The position numbers and the translations under genes were made by a program. Of a stretch of 64,000 nucleotides of DNA, positions 1-9,906 are shown one piece after another. Source of the DNA: Galaxea fascicularis (lineage: Eukaryota > Cnidaria > Anthozoa > Scleractinia > Euphylliidae). Under the pieces are notes generated by a model. The model made no database searches and was not told the DNA's origin. It was given only the letters and a program-made list of their open reading frames with translations. How positions within the stretch are numbered: position 1 is the stretch's first letter; the number at the start of each line of letters is the position of its first letter. Location of the stretch: contig OX419346.1 of the NCBI GenBank assembly GCA_948470475.1, positions 377,501 to 441,500 of the forward strand, written 5' to 3'.

Positions 1-89
1 ACAAGTCTTAAGTATTGGCAAACATCCAAGCCTCTTGAAGGTAGATAAAACAATTCAGTGAAAAATGATCCAGGTAGATATTTCACTGT

Positions 90-461
90 GTATACTTTTT
101 ATTATTATTATTATTACTGTTATTATTATTGTTATTATTATTAAGAATGAGAAGATGAATTTTAAAACAAAACTCATACTTTTTAAGACTTGTAATTTTG
201 TATATGTTATCAATAAACATTTTCGAATGCCTTACATGCATGGACACTACTTATTCAAGCTTAAGTTTTTTGGAAAGATGTATAATAAATTATTATTAGC
301 AATGAACAAGCAATGTAAATGGTTTTGTTGGAGCCATTCTTTTTGGTGAGAAGTGCAGTACTAGATGATGTAAATTATTGTATTTACTTGAATTTGTTTT
401 TGTCTTAGCAGAATTTATTTTGTAAATAATTGTTTGTAAATATGAGTGAATAAATTATTTA

Positions 462-496
<35 letters not shown>

Positions 497-500
497 TGGA
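90..500. repeat. (ATT)n-rich low-complexity tracts
   Basis: Runs of ATT/TTA triplets occur at about 98-144 and 460-496, the second directly after a TGAATAAA-like stretch. Tails of this kind commonly mark 3' ends of degenerate non-LTR retroelements; no coding part is recognisable here. The rest of 1-800 is AT-rich and, given the PQBP1 exons downstream, is probably intronic sequence of that gene. Confidence 0.6.
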
Positions 501-801
501 GTGTTTTTAACTGAAATGATTTGTAAATAGTGCTTTGACTGAATAGTTTTTGTTTTCTTCAGCAAAATTAATTGTAAATAGGTTTTAATGGTTAGCTTTG
601 TTGTCAATAAATTTTTATTTTAAAAATTTTTATAATAATTACTATAATTATTATTGTGGAATTCTCTCCCTGACTTTTAACAGTTGATCCTGGTTTATGT
701 TTTGCATACAACCAAGGCAATTTTGTTGGTTTTGGTTTAATGGATTGATCTATCTAAATCTGCAAAATGATGCACTCGCCTGCTTTCTGTTTTTGAATCA
801 G

Positions 802-2107
802 GGATCACAAAAAAGACAAGAAGCTGCAGTTAAGAGAAAACAAGAAAAAGGTGAGTAGAGAGGAAATCTGAAGGAGATCATGAAAATACTAACTTGAAAA
901 CTAACAACTTGTTTAAAAACTTCCTGGTTTGTTTTGTCTGAGGAATCTACTCAGAGCAAATATGACCGCTGACTGGTTGGCTCAGTGGTAGAGCACCGGA
1001 CTGCTGTGCGGGAGATCGGGGGTTCCAGCCCTGGCCGGACCAACACTCAGGGTCTTTAAATAACTGAGGAGAAAGTGCTACCTTTGTAATGACATCTGTA
1101 AATGTTAGACTTTCTAGTCTTTCTCGGATAAGGACGATAAAACCGGAGGTCCCGTCTCACAACTCTTAACAAATTGACTTTGTGGGACGTAAAAGAGCCA
1201 CTAGGGACCTAATGAACCCTGGCTGTGACCACCCCTAGTGCTGACCTAGAGGGCCACGTGTTAGAAAACTCTTATTGGGTTAAACGTGTCTATACCCTCT
1301 ATAAAAAAAATGGATATCGTATCGTATGGTATCGTATTTTAATATTATTATTATCTTGGTTTTTTTTTTCGTAGAAACAAGAGCTGAGAAGCGAAGGAAA
1401 TCAGAAGAAGTAGACCCCATGGATCCTTCAGCGTATTCAGATGCGCCAAAGTATGATTCATTGTTTTGCAGTTCACGAAGATTCAATTTTTGAATTAAGC
1501 CTTGTAGTGGAAAGCCGAGTGACAGTCGAATATACTTGAAACAGTCTCAGTTAGTTTACGGCAGTGTCCTTGATCCTAGAACCATTCGACTTTTGTGAAA
1601 ACAAATGCTGAACATTGCTCGTTGAAGTTAATGATCGCTTTTGAAGGGCAGTCCCTGAACATCGCTGTAAGTTGAATTGCAAAAAAGCGGATAGAAACAA
1701 ACCAATCACTGGTTGCAGTCTTCGCAGCCAATAGCATCCTCTGCTGACGTGACGTGATGCTGGTGATGACTTCCGCTCATAGGCTGGCGAAACGTCAGTC
1801 AATGTTATCTCAAATGCTCCCTCGCCATACTACACTCTCCCTAATTATCGTTGTTGACAAGTTATCCCTAAATTCAATCCATTTACAGTGTTAAATTACA
1901 TCCGTTTCTCCTTTTTTTTTTTTTTCTTTTTTTTTTTACAGGGGTACGTGGACAACTGGCTTGATTAAGAAAGGGGAAGCTAAGACAGGGGTGGACACAA
2001 CCGCAAACGGACCACTGTTCCAAATGAGACCCTACCCCAGTCCGGGTGCAGTATTGCGGGCAAATCAACAACTCGCTCAGAAATCTGCTGGAGGCATCGG
2101 AGACTAA
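802..2107 (+). CDS. PQBP1: Polyglutamine-binding protein 1, C-terminal exons (5' part outside window)
   Basis: Three exons, 802-850, 1375-1450 and 1942-2107, all with AG/GT borders and compatible phases (1, then 2). They give a Lys/Arg/Glu-rich stretch, then [19 protein letters not shown], then a tail containing [19 protein letters not shown] and a TAA stop. The DPMDPSxYSDAPxGTW block and the [17 protein letters not shown] tail are hallmarks of PQBP1, a nuclear WW protein that joins spliceosomal U5 15-kDa protein through this tail and acts in pre-mRNA splicing. The WW domain and start codon must lie left of base 1. The 524-bp intron at 851-1374 contains a tRNA-derived SINE. Identification is from recalled family motifs; the exon joins are seen directly. 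Confidence 0.9.
964..1290 (+). repeat. tRNA-derived SINE, copy 1 (in PQBP1 intron)
   Basis: Begins with a tRNA-like head: an A-box-like GGCTCAGTGGTAGAGC and a B-box-like GGGGTTCCAGCC, then a non-tRNA body including TTCTCGGATAAGGACGATAA. The same head recurs at 9805 and the same body, reversed, at 15216-15319, showing an interspersed family. The head is too diverged and too embedded to be called a working tRNA gene. The right end is approximate. Confidence 0.75.
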
Positions 2108-3487
2108 ACAGAAAGTTAAATGAGTAGCAAGAAGCAAATAAGGAGACATCTGAACTGCTAAAACAAACGAATAATCAGCGAGCCTGATTAGAGTGTTAAA
2201 AGGCTGCTTTTTAACTGTACTTTCGCCAACCTTTCTTGTTTCATAATAGCGAAGCTTCATTCTTTAGTAGAACAAGAGATCGTGATATGAAACCTTACAA
2301 TACAAAATTCTAGCTGCAGGAATTTTGCAGAAAATAGTTACATCGCCAGATCTCGGTTGTTCAACAGCAGTGTTTTAAGAAAATTGTAATTTGTAAAACC
2401 GCGAAAATTTCAAACTGTATGTTGACTTGAACCCGTTACGAAGTCGTGCTAAACGTCAATCCGCCCCTTTAAGGTTACCGTTTGTAAACTGCCACGGCCT
2501 TTTGTTTGGCTGTCACCTCTAGAAACGTTGTGCGGTGAATGGAACATACCTCCCTCCCACGTTTTTCGCAAGGTCCTTTCGTTTAGAAGCTAATGAAAGT
2601 AGTTGTGCCATCCGTAACTGATTAACATAACCTTCAGGTCTCACTACGGAGCCCCGTTCCCATTCTACCATTTTCACTCCCAACCATAGATTGTGATTTT
2701 AATAAATGAAAATGACTTACTCTTTCAAAGATTACTTTTCTGTAGGCGTGTAATTTGATTTTCTTTTGCATAAAATGTCATTTTAATCCAACTATAGAGA
2801 ATCCGCAAATTTGCTCGTTCTTTAAATCGTTATTAGAAATATTTTATTCGGCTGAGTCATCACAAATTCCGCATTAGACGGCAACCCAAGCTAATTATCA
2901 AAGTCGCTAGAAACCAAAGGCAAGGCGTCTCCGGCTATATTTTTATAATACGGTGGCCGATCTATTCTACCAAGCCATGTGCTGAAAGTCGATTATTTCT
3001 AACCACTTGCACTTGAAAGTTCAGCGAATCTCCCAAGTAGTTTATCGAAAATTGCATCACCCATGCGTAGTCAATCAGATTTAAAGTTTTCGTATTTCCC
3101 TAGTAACGCGTTGTGCAAGCGTTCCGCACTTGCTCGCGCCACGCGCTAGTCCAACACCATCGCCTTTTTGTTACTCTTGAGATATGTGAGGGATCATCAC
3201 AGGTGTGATCGCAAGCTCAGCAGTTGCGAAAAGAAAGCCTTAAGAAAATTAAGGTTTATGCGGGGTTATTGCGATGCAAATTCTTTACGCACGGGTTTAT
3301 AAACGAACAGTTACAAAACGATCTAGCTTTTAGAATGCCAGTACGGTGGTCAATTTACATTATCAACTCGTTGATAACACCAAATTTTTGTAACAAAACG
3401 ATCGCCGCCAGTTGGCTGTAATCACGGGTTTGAATCCCATACCAGCCTGAATTTTCTTCAGACTTTTTTGATCAAATGCTAAATTAA
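2108..3487. other. Intergenic region downstream of PQBP1
   Basis: No coding region recognised. At 3295-3420 there is a diverged copy of an interspersed repeat (key string ACGGTGGTCAATTTACATTATCAACTC) also present at about 28570-28720 and, reversed, at 48925-49130. Otherwise unique-looking AT-rich DNA, probably including the PQBP1 3' UTR. Confidence 0.5.
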
Positions 3488-4209
3488 GGGGCTGTTTACA
3501 TGGAGGTAGGAAGATCCTAGCACTAGGAAGATCCTAGAAGGCGAAACAACTTTTCGTTTGGTTTACATGCAGAAATTTCTGTCTAGGTGGAAGTGGAGAA
3601 TGAAAGCAAGATTGTCGACCTTTGGCAGCTGAATACCGTGAGAAAGTTTAGACAACGGCGAATTTTGCAACAAACGCATTCTACAAACATAACAAAAAAT
3701 TAGCCAAAAACTCATTCCGAGAATTATACAAAGGAAAAATTTAGCCGTAAATTAACGGCTAAATTTTTCACATATAACATACTGACCAAAGATTTAGTCG
3801 TAAATTAACGGCTAAATTATTTGTTTGTAAAAGAGGTGAACATCGATTTCGCCGTAAATTAACGGCTAAATTATTTGTTTGTATAGAAGTGAACCTAGAT
3901 TTAGCCCTAAATTAACGGCTAAATTATTTGTTTGTGAAAGAGGTGCCGCCGCCATGTTTGTTTTTTTGTCCCTAGTACCAGGAACTTCCTAGTGAAGGCA
4001 GTTTACATGGTGCTAGGATGTTCCTAGCGCTAGGATCTTCCTAGCTCACAGCTAGGAAGATCCTAGCACTAGGAAGATCCTAGCACTAGAGCCAAGTACG
4101 ACCTCTTGCATGTAAACTGAATACAGAAAACATATGGCGCTAGGATAATCCGCCTCCTAGGATCTTCCTAGTGCTAGGATCTTCCTACCTCCATGTAAAC
4201 AGCCCCTAA
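3485..4209. mobile_element. PIF/Harbinger-type MITE with internal tandem palindromes
   Basis: Body 3488-4206 is flanked by TAA at 3485-3487 and 4207-4209, the 3-bp TWA duplication typical of PIF/Harbinger elements. Terminal inverted repeats of about 50 bp start GGGGCTGTTTACATGGAGG and match the right end in reverse complement. The subterminal parts repeat the unit CTAGGAAGATCCTAGCA on both sides. Between 3740 and 3925 lie four tandem units of about 53 bp, each carrying a near-perfect palindrome around CGTAAATTAACG. There is no transposase ORF, so it is non-autonomous. Confidence 0.8.
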
Positions 4210-4932
4210 GTTGCGATCACGTCTGCCGGCGATGCTCCATCACATCTCAAATCTTTCATTTGTAGCTCAAATAATGACACATTCAGCCGACTATTAGGTT
4301 GAGCTAAGGACTATTTTAAGTCGTTTTTACACCGAAAAACATTTTTTTTATTCCGGCCAATTTACAGATCCTATATTGGGGATTGGCTGAATTTTTACCT
4401 AATTACCTGATTCAGTCATTGACAGTTAAAGCTTTAGTGATTTTTAAAGTCTTCAGCCGCTTTCAATAGTTTAATGACTTTCAAGTACATTCACTCAAGA
4501 AATAGGATGTCAGTGAATTCAACTGTTTCATTGTGCAAAGGATTAGAGAGGAACTTACCGCGCCCAAGCCTCAAACTGAATTGCATGCACGAAACAAGCT
4601 CCTGTTCCTTTGTTTTCCCTTTCGAACTCTTTCTCCTTATTGAATTTGGTGGGAAGAGATGAAAGATAATGCACGGACAGCTTAATCGTTCAGTCAGCCC
4701 ATCAAGTGATAACAGCCTGTGATAACTTCTGGATTACAGTATTTACAGCGTTTTAAAATACTTCAACCTAAGATATGAAGCACACTTTCGTTATAAATAT
4801 TCCCAACGATACGTTTTCTTTGCTACCATACGTGGTCCACTTCTCCGATCCCTCTTAGGAGAACGCTAAACCACCAAAATCACAACAAATATGAAGTTAT
4901 ATGTTTCTTTCCTTCACTTTATAGTGATTTTT
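4210..4932. other. Intergenic spacer
   Basis: Between the PIF/Harbinger-type and hAT-type elements. The only ORF (4474-4662) is short, has no splice context or recognisable motif, and is not annotated. Confidence 0.4.
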
Positions 4933-5607
4933 AACCGGCTTAGGCCTAGACACAGATATCCGGATATTTTTTTTAGATATTTAGAAAATCTCATAATATT
5001 TTTAAAAAATGGGATATTTAGAATTTTAGAAGTAAAAATTATTAAAATCTTATTTTCCTAGCAAAATTGAGAAAGAAAGCTATTTCAATGCTAATCAGAG
5101 ACAGAAATTGAAAAACAAAAAATTCCCCGTATGGGCCTGCAGTAATCAGATTAAGCAGCATTCTCCATTTATAATATATGCCATACGTGTCTAATGTTAG
5201 CGTTTCCTTGTTCAACAAAATGGCGGATGCTGAAAGCAAGAGGTCAAATGCAGTGAATAAAGTTCCAGATGACATACCCTCTGAACCTGAACCTGAACGT
5301 CGTGACCGTACAGTAGTGTCCATTTTAGACAGCTAATGACCTTTCAAGGAAAAGAAAGATAGCGAGCAATGCTACAGGTAGCAGATGAAATAGTGGAAAG
5401 TCGGTTGCCATTTCAGATGACAGGTTACTTTTTGCGGTTATCACTGCAATATTTATGCCGAGAATAAAGCCAGATATTTTCGAGATATTTAGAACTTTTT
5501 CGAGATATTTCGAATTTTTTTCAAGATATTTAGAAAAAAAAAATGGGATTTCCGGAAAGATATTTAGGCGATTTTGCGTGATATTTGTGTCTAGGCCTAA
5601 ACCGGCT
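4933..5607. mobile_element. hAT-type element, deletion derivative, with 8-bp target duplication
   Basis: Element 4941-5599 is bounded by identical 8-bp repeats AACCGGCT at 4933-4940 and 5600-5607. Its ends are inverted repeats: TAGGCCTAGACACA at left, reverse complement at right. An 8-bp duplication with short inverted repeats is the hAT signature. The interior is rich in GATATTTAGA-like repeats near both ends and carries a short coding-looking ORF at 5220-5336. At 659 bp it cannot encode a complete transposase. Confidence 0.75.
5220..5336 (+). pseudogene. Short N-terminal coding fragment inside the hAT element
   Basis: A 38-codon ORF, ATG in the context AACAAAATGGCGG, running to TAA. It is polar (MADAESKR start, then PSEPEPERRDRTVVSILDS). 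Its central place inside the element suggests the first exon of a deleted transposase or a captured host exon. The final SILDS resembles the SILD/SIFDRL stretch I associate with cnidarian hAT-like proteins, but this is weak. No domain can be claimed. Confidence 0.35.
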
Positions 5608-7038
5608 ATACTTCGACTGGAATGCCAATTCGTCCGTGGCTGAAAAAGTCAGTTTTTTCTGTAAACTCATTCTGTGGGCGAATTCACCTTGACAGGCGAA
5701 TAAAAATCGACGCGCTGTGGGACTGCACAGCTGTAATATCAGCGTATGTATGAAGGATAGCACTATTTCTTTATTTGTCACAATACAAGTGAATGTTTTT
5801 TTTTATCTAAAAAAGCGATTCGGAAAACGATCTAAGTTTAAGTAGAAAAATACCGCTTTTATTGTTCGTATTGTCTTTTGGAAAATTCTGCTTTCTCATT
5901 TCAAAATTATTGAGCAAAAAATTTCCGGAAATCAAGTTCCAGTGAAGTGGAAGATTGACCGAAAAGTGATTTCATTAATTATCTTTCAAGGTATTGTCCA
6001 AGAAACAGCTTTTACCGGCTTATGCAAGAAGAGGGTTATTTTAAAAGGCAGAAAATCATACCAGTACTTACGTTCGGTGACTGGAGCTGCGCGAACTATC
6101 AATTGTTGGCCGGTAAGAAATTTCCAATTTAAAATCAGTTCCTTGAATTTATGGCGTTTAAGCTTATTTTATTTCTTATTTTGCAAAACAGTCTGAGATA
6201 AAATTTTCTGAAGCAAACTGGTTTCAAGCTTGTTCAAGAAAAGCTGGATCATGGAACTGAATAATTGGCCTGCGAATTCTGTACCAATATTATCCAAGTG
6301 TGTGTACCTTTCTTTCCCGTTTTCCAAAGTTGTTCTAAAAACCATCTCTTTGATGTCTAAGCTCGATTACCAGCCGCTGTTAAGGAAATGATCCCACGCT
6401 CCTCCCAGAAAGAGCTCCGCTCTTTCCCTCTCTCTTTCTCTCTCGGGGAGGAACGAAGTTCGGACTAGAGAGAGCGGCGGAAATCGAGCGTACTTGATGT
6501 CTGGACTTGTTGAAAACTCTAGTAAGTCTATTTTCTGTAACTGAGTTCGGATACATCATGCAGCAGTTCTGAAATTAAAATAAAGTAGAGTAGACTATGT
6601 ACAGCTGGGAATCAAGTATCTTTAGTTTTGCCTCAAAACCTTATTAAAAGCCACGTAAACATTTTTAGAAAAGATAAAAAAAGAAATGTAACCACCGACG
6701 AAAAAGGGATTAAACTTTGCGTCTCGTGTAAAGACGAATATGACACAAATCTCGCAATAATAATTCGAAGAAGATTTTGTAGTCTGTTTACTTTAATTCA
6801 GTCCAAAAATTTTGTTTACAATTTTAGCTTTGATAAAAAGAAGACCGAAAAGAAACAAGGCGCGTTCTTGCACAATGAACCAACTCAAAAATGTACGCAC
6901 CGTTTCGCAGCTGTGTACCCTTTTAAAAAGAGAGAAGTTAATACGAACGTTCAGAGTATTAAAATGCAATTTAACATTAGTTTGTGTTCTCTACTTTTAG
7001 GACGTTTCTAATGCTGGCCTAATCAGTTATCAGACGAC
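5608..7038. other. Intergenic region upstream of the GPCR gene
   Basis: Contains a palindromic repeat at about 6361-6490. An AG at about 7001 after a pyrimidine-rich stretch could be the acceptor of a non-coding leader exon for the GPCR. ORFs at 5942-6196 and 6628-7011 are Lys/Phe-rich, lack recognisable domains and are probably chance. Confidence 0.4.
6361..6490. mobile_element. Small palindromic MITE-like repeat
   Basis: Inverted ends: GCTCGATTACCAGCCGCT at left against a right end whose reverse complement reads GCTCGATTTCCGCCGCT. The interior is CT-rich (CTCTTTCCCTCTCTCTTTC). About 130 bp, no ORF. Confidence 0.5.
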
Positions 7039-8793
7039 ATGGCGTCTCAGCCCAACACAACGGTTTGTGGTCTTCCTTCTTGGGCTGCTCTTCCAGATAA
7101 TGACACCACCTCTTATATCAACAATGCTCTTGCAGCTGGTATTAACCTACCCATAAGCCTCTTCACCTGCCTTAGCAACCTCGCCATCATCGTCATAGTA
7201 ACCATACGACCGCAGCTTCAAAGGCCCAGCAACATCCTCCTGTGTAGCCTGGCCGTCACTGATTGCCTGACAAGTCTGACGTCACAACCGTTGTTTTTTA
7301 TTTGGCGGTTGATGCTTCATCGCGCACGCCAGTCATGTGACTTTCAGATAGAGCTGTTTCATGTGCGTTACGTGTTTAATACACTTACAACTGGCTGGTC
7401 CTTTGTTATACTGATACTTATCAGCTTCGATCGAGCGTATGCGCTAACTAAACCATTGATTTATCGAGCTACAATCACCAATGGAGGTAAGTTGGCCACA
7501 GATGTATATAGCGAGAGCAACATGCATTATAATTTTGCGAAGGTCACAGGAAAAACTCTAAATATTCGGTTTCAGTAAGATTGTGAGCCACATGATCTGT
7601 AATTGATTAGTATATCTCACGTGATCATTAATTATGAATGTAAGCGCTAGCAAGTGATCAGTAATTGACTAAAACGTGAAGAGTTGCATGGCCCTAAAGC
7701 AAGTCAAATAACTAAACTGCGTGGGTGTAATTATTACTGTGAATCTTCAGCTTTTGTCTTGCCCATAGACACATGTAACACGTCGGAGCACAATACAGCA
7801 TTTGCCGCAGTAAAAAATCTCTCTAAGTCGCTTATAAATTTGGCTGTAATAACACGTATCTAAATTTTCTGATATGATGGATCTAAGAAGTTTTGTGGTC
7901 CATAATCCCCACTCTGGATAGTAAATTCGCATAGATTTTACTGAAACTATTAAAAAATTTCTGTAATCTGATTCTTTTCGGAGAAATGCCATCGTAGAAG
8001 TCGACCATATTTGACATATTTCCCAACTAAAACCAGGCCTTTTTGTATGCGAATGACAATAAACCGAAATTAAAAAAATCAAATCAACTTTGTTTAACGA
8101 GGATGACACTTAACAGTCGATATGACTAAAACTGTCTCATAGCATGCAAGTTGTTACTGCTAAAATTTCAATCTTCAGCCTGTTCTTCAAATCAAGCCAA
8201 ATTGAACATACTTTCCTGCACACCACTGAAAACAGGCAGTGAAAGCATCTCCTCATCGATAAAATAATACCCCCCCCCCCCAATTTCAATTTCCTTATTG
8301 AAAAGGAAACTCCTTCTTTCTTTCTGCAGTTGCCATCACTGCCGCCTCCATCACCTTGGTAACCTGGCTGCTACTGACGATTTCAATCCACTTTCTCGTT
8401 CCCGGCATTCTTCAGTACATCCTTCAACTGGTCTCAGCTGTGCTGTTCATTCTAGTTCCGATCATCAATCACATCAGAATGTTCCTCTCCATTCGTCGTT
8501 ATAACAGGCAGGTGACAGACGCAGTTAACCAAGACCAACTGCTAACAGTATTTAGACGGGAAAAGAAGGTGGCTTTGGACATGTTCCTTGTAACAATGGC
8601 TCTTTTGGCTTGCCTTGGTCCCATGCTGGTGTTAAAACTTATTTTCCAGTATTCTTTTCCCAAGTTGTACGACATTTTTTACCCATGGGCCTTTGCAGTA
8701 ATGTATTACAATTCCCTTATAAATCCAATCCTTTACGTCGCCAGAAATAAAGAAATAAGAAACGCAGTAAAGGCTGTTATACCATTTTGCTAA
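7039..8793 (+). CDS. Class A (rhodopsin-like) G protein-coupled receptor
   Basis: Two exons, 7039-7486 and 8330-8793, joined in phase 1 (acceptor TTTCTGCAG), encode 303 aa. Seven hydrophobic segments are visible. Family landmarks: N-glycosylation sites in the short N-terminus (NTT, NDT), SLAVTDCL in TM2 (LAxxD), a Cys before TM3 (QSCDF), SFDRAYAL at the end of TM3 (E/DRY variant), CLGP in TM6 in place of CWxP, and NSLINPILYVARNKEIR in TM7/helix 8 (NPxxY). The tail is very short and ends in Cys. ECL2 is short, with no obvious Cys partner. Compact receptors of this kind, with diverged DRY and CWxP, belong to cnidarian expansions near the melanocortin/adenosine/amine groups; ligand unknown. The 843-bp intron has no recognised feature. 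Confidence 0.85.
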
Positions 8794-9496
8794 ATGGAAA
8801 TTCTACGATCAAGTGAAGACGTTGGAGTAGCTGGTGCTTTTAGAAAACAACGGTTTTAATGATAACAATGATAATGACAGCAATAATGTTGAAGATAAAG
8901 TTCAATTCTTACGAGGATGTGGTTGTCATGTATGAAACGACTTATAGTATAATTTTCGTGTGTTTTGTGTTTGAGAATCGAGTATAATTTGGTTATTTTA
9001 AGAATAACTATTATGTGCTGGTTCAACGTAACATTTAAACTAAAAAAGCTAAGCAAAATTTAGTATTTGAGAAACAGTAAATCGTATTTAAATCTTTTGT
9101 GTCTTGAATTTTTCAACAAATCATTCAAGGTTACACGCGCTCACAGGCCTTTGCCACGGTCAAACAATTTTTCTAGGGTTCTGTTTGGCTCATTGTCTAT
9201 TGAGCTTAATCATGATTGGCTAGAAATGCATGTGATTACTTTCGTCACGAACGACCCAAAACATGATAACTAAAAGTTAAATCAGAAAAGGGTACCGAAG
9301 ACCTGAGAATGGGGACAACAGGGTATCGGAGATCCTGGAATGAAGAAATAGAAACATTTATTTCATATTCACCCTCATCTATCGACAGCCCGTATAATTA
9401 CTTAAAAATCATCTTTTCATTCGGTCATGTCGTTTGGCACTTTTATTTGTTTATGTTAGGTATCTTGGCGTAATGCGCATGATCACCAACTGTTAT
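8794..9496. other. Region downstream of the GPCR
   Basis: AT-rich; probably the receptor 3' UTR and intergenic DNA. No gene recognised. Confidence 0.4.
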
Positions 9497-9787
9497 TCAC
9501 TTCCAATTTTTCTGCATGACGCTCCCCAGGTTCTTTTGCAGGTCCTTCAGCAGAGCCTGCGCTTTCGTGGTCCCTCCTCCAGGAGCCCCACCGACACTAG
9601 TGCCGATTCCTTCAATCACGTACCCATAGACATCAACACAGACTCGTCCCTGATTATCAGACTCGGACCAGTTCTTTAGGTCCTCACCATATCAAACTCG
9701 CAGTTCCATGTGAAGCTGCAAGTACAACGGATACTGAAAGGTTGAGAAGACCAGGTCGTCTGAGTAGTTATCATCAACCACTGGCAT
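9497..9787 (-). pseudogene. Coding-like fragment with one in-frame TGA, unknown family
   Basis: Read on the minus strand from an ATG at 9787 to TGA at 9497-9499, 97 codons remain in one frame except for codon 32 (TGA, 9692-9694). The peptide is protein-like: acidic start (MPVVDDNYSDDLVFS), then QYPLYLQLHMELRV, the TGA, YGEDLKNWSESDNQGRVCVD, a Gly-rich turn, and a helical C-terminus ending QKNWK. One base change from CGA (Arg) or TGG (Trp) would explain the stop. A tRNA-headed SINE begins 18 bp upstream of the ATG and an earlier in-frame TGA lies just before it. Most simply a decaying last exon; selenocysteine is possible but unsupported. I do not recognise the family. Confidence 0.45.
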
Positions 9788-9804
9788 GTCGTATCACAGA
9801 CCAG

Positions 9805-9906
9805 GACCGCCGACCGGTTGGCTCAGTTGGCAGAGCGCCGGACTGCCGTGCGGGAGGTCGTGGGTTCAATCCCTGGCCGGACTCCAACACTCGGAGTTTC
9901 CATGAC
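9805..9906 (+). repeat. tRNA-derived SINE, copy 2 (head)
   Basis: The tRNA-like head GGTTGGCTCAGTTGGCAGAG plus B-box GTGGGTTCAATCCCTGGCC matches copy 1 at 964 closely. The downstream body is short or different. Confidence 0.7.

Noticed and set aside
964..1037. Possible tRNA genes at 964, 9805, 30666, 40662 and 41597
   Set aside because: A and B boxes are present, but cloverleaf pairing is poor, copies recur with non-tRNA bodies, and they lie in introns; these are SINE heads.
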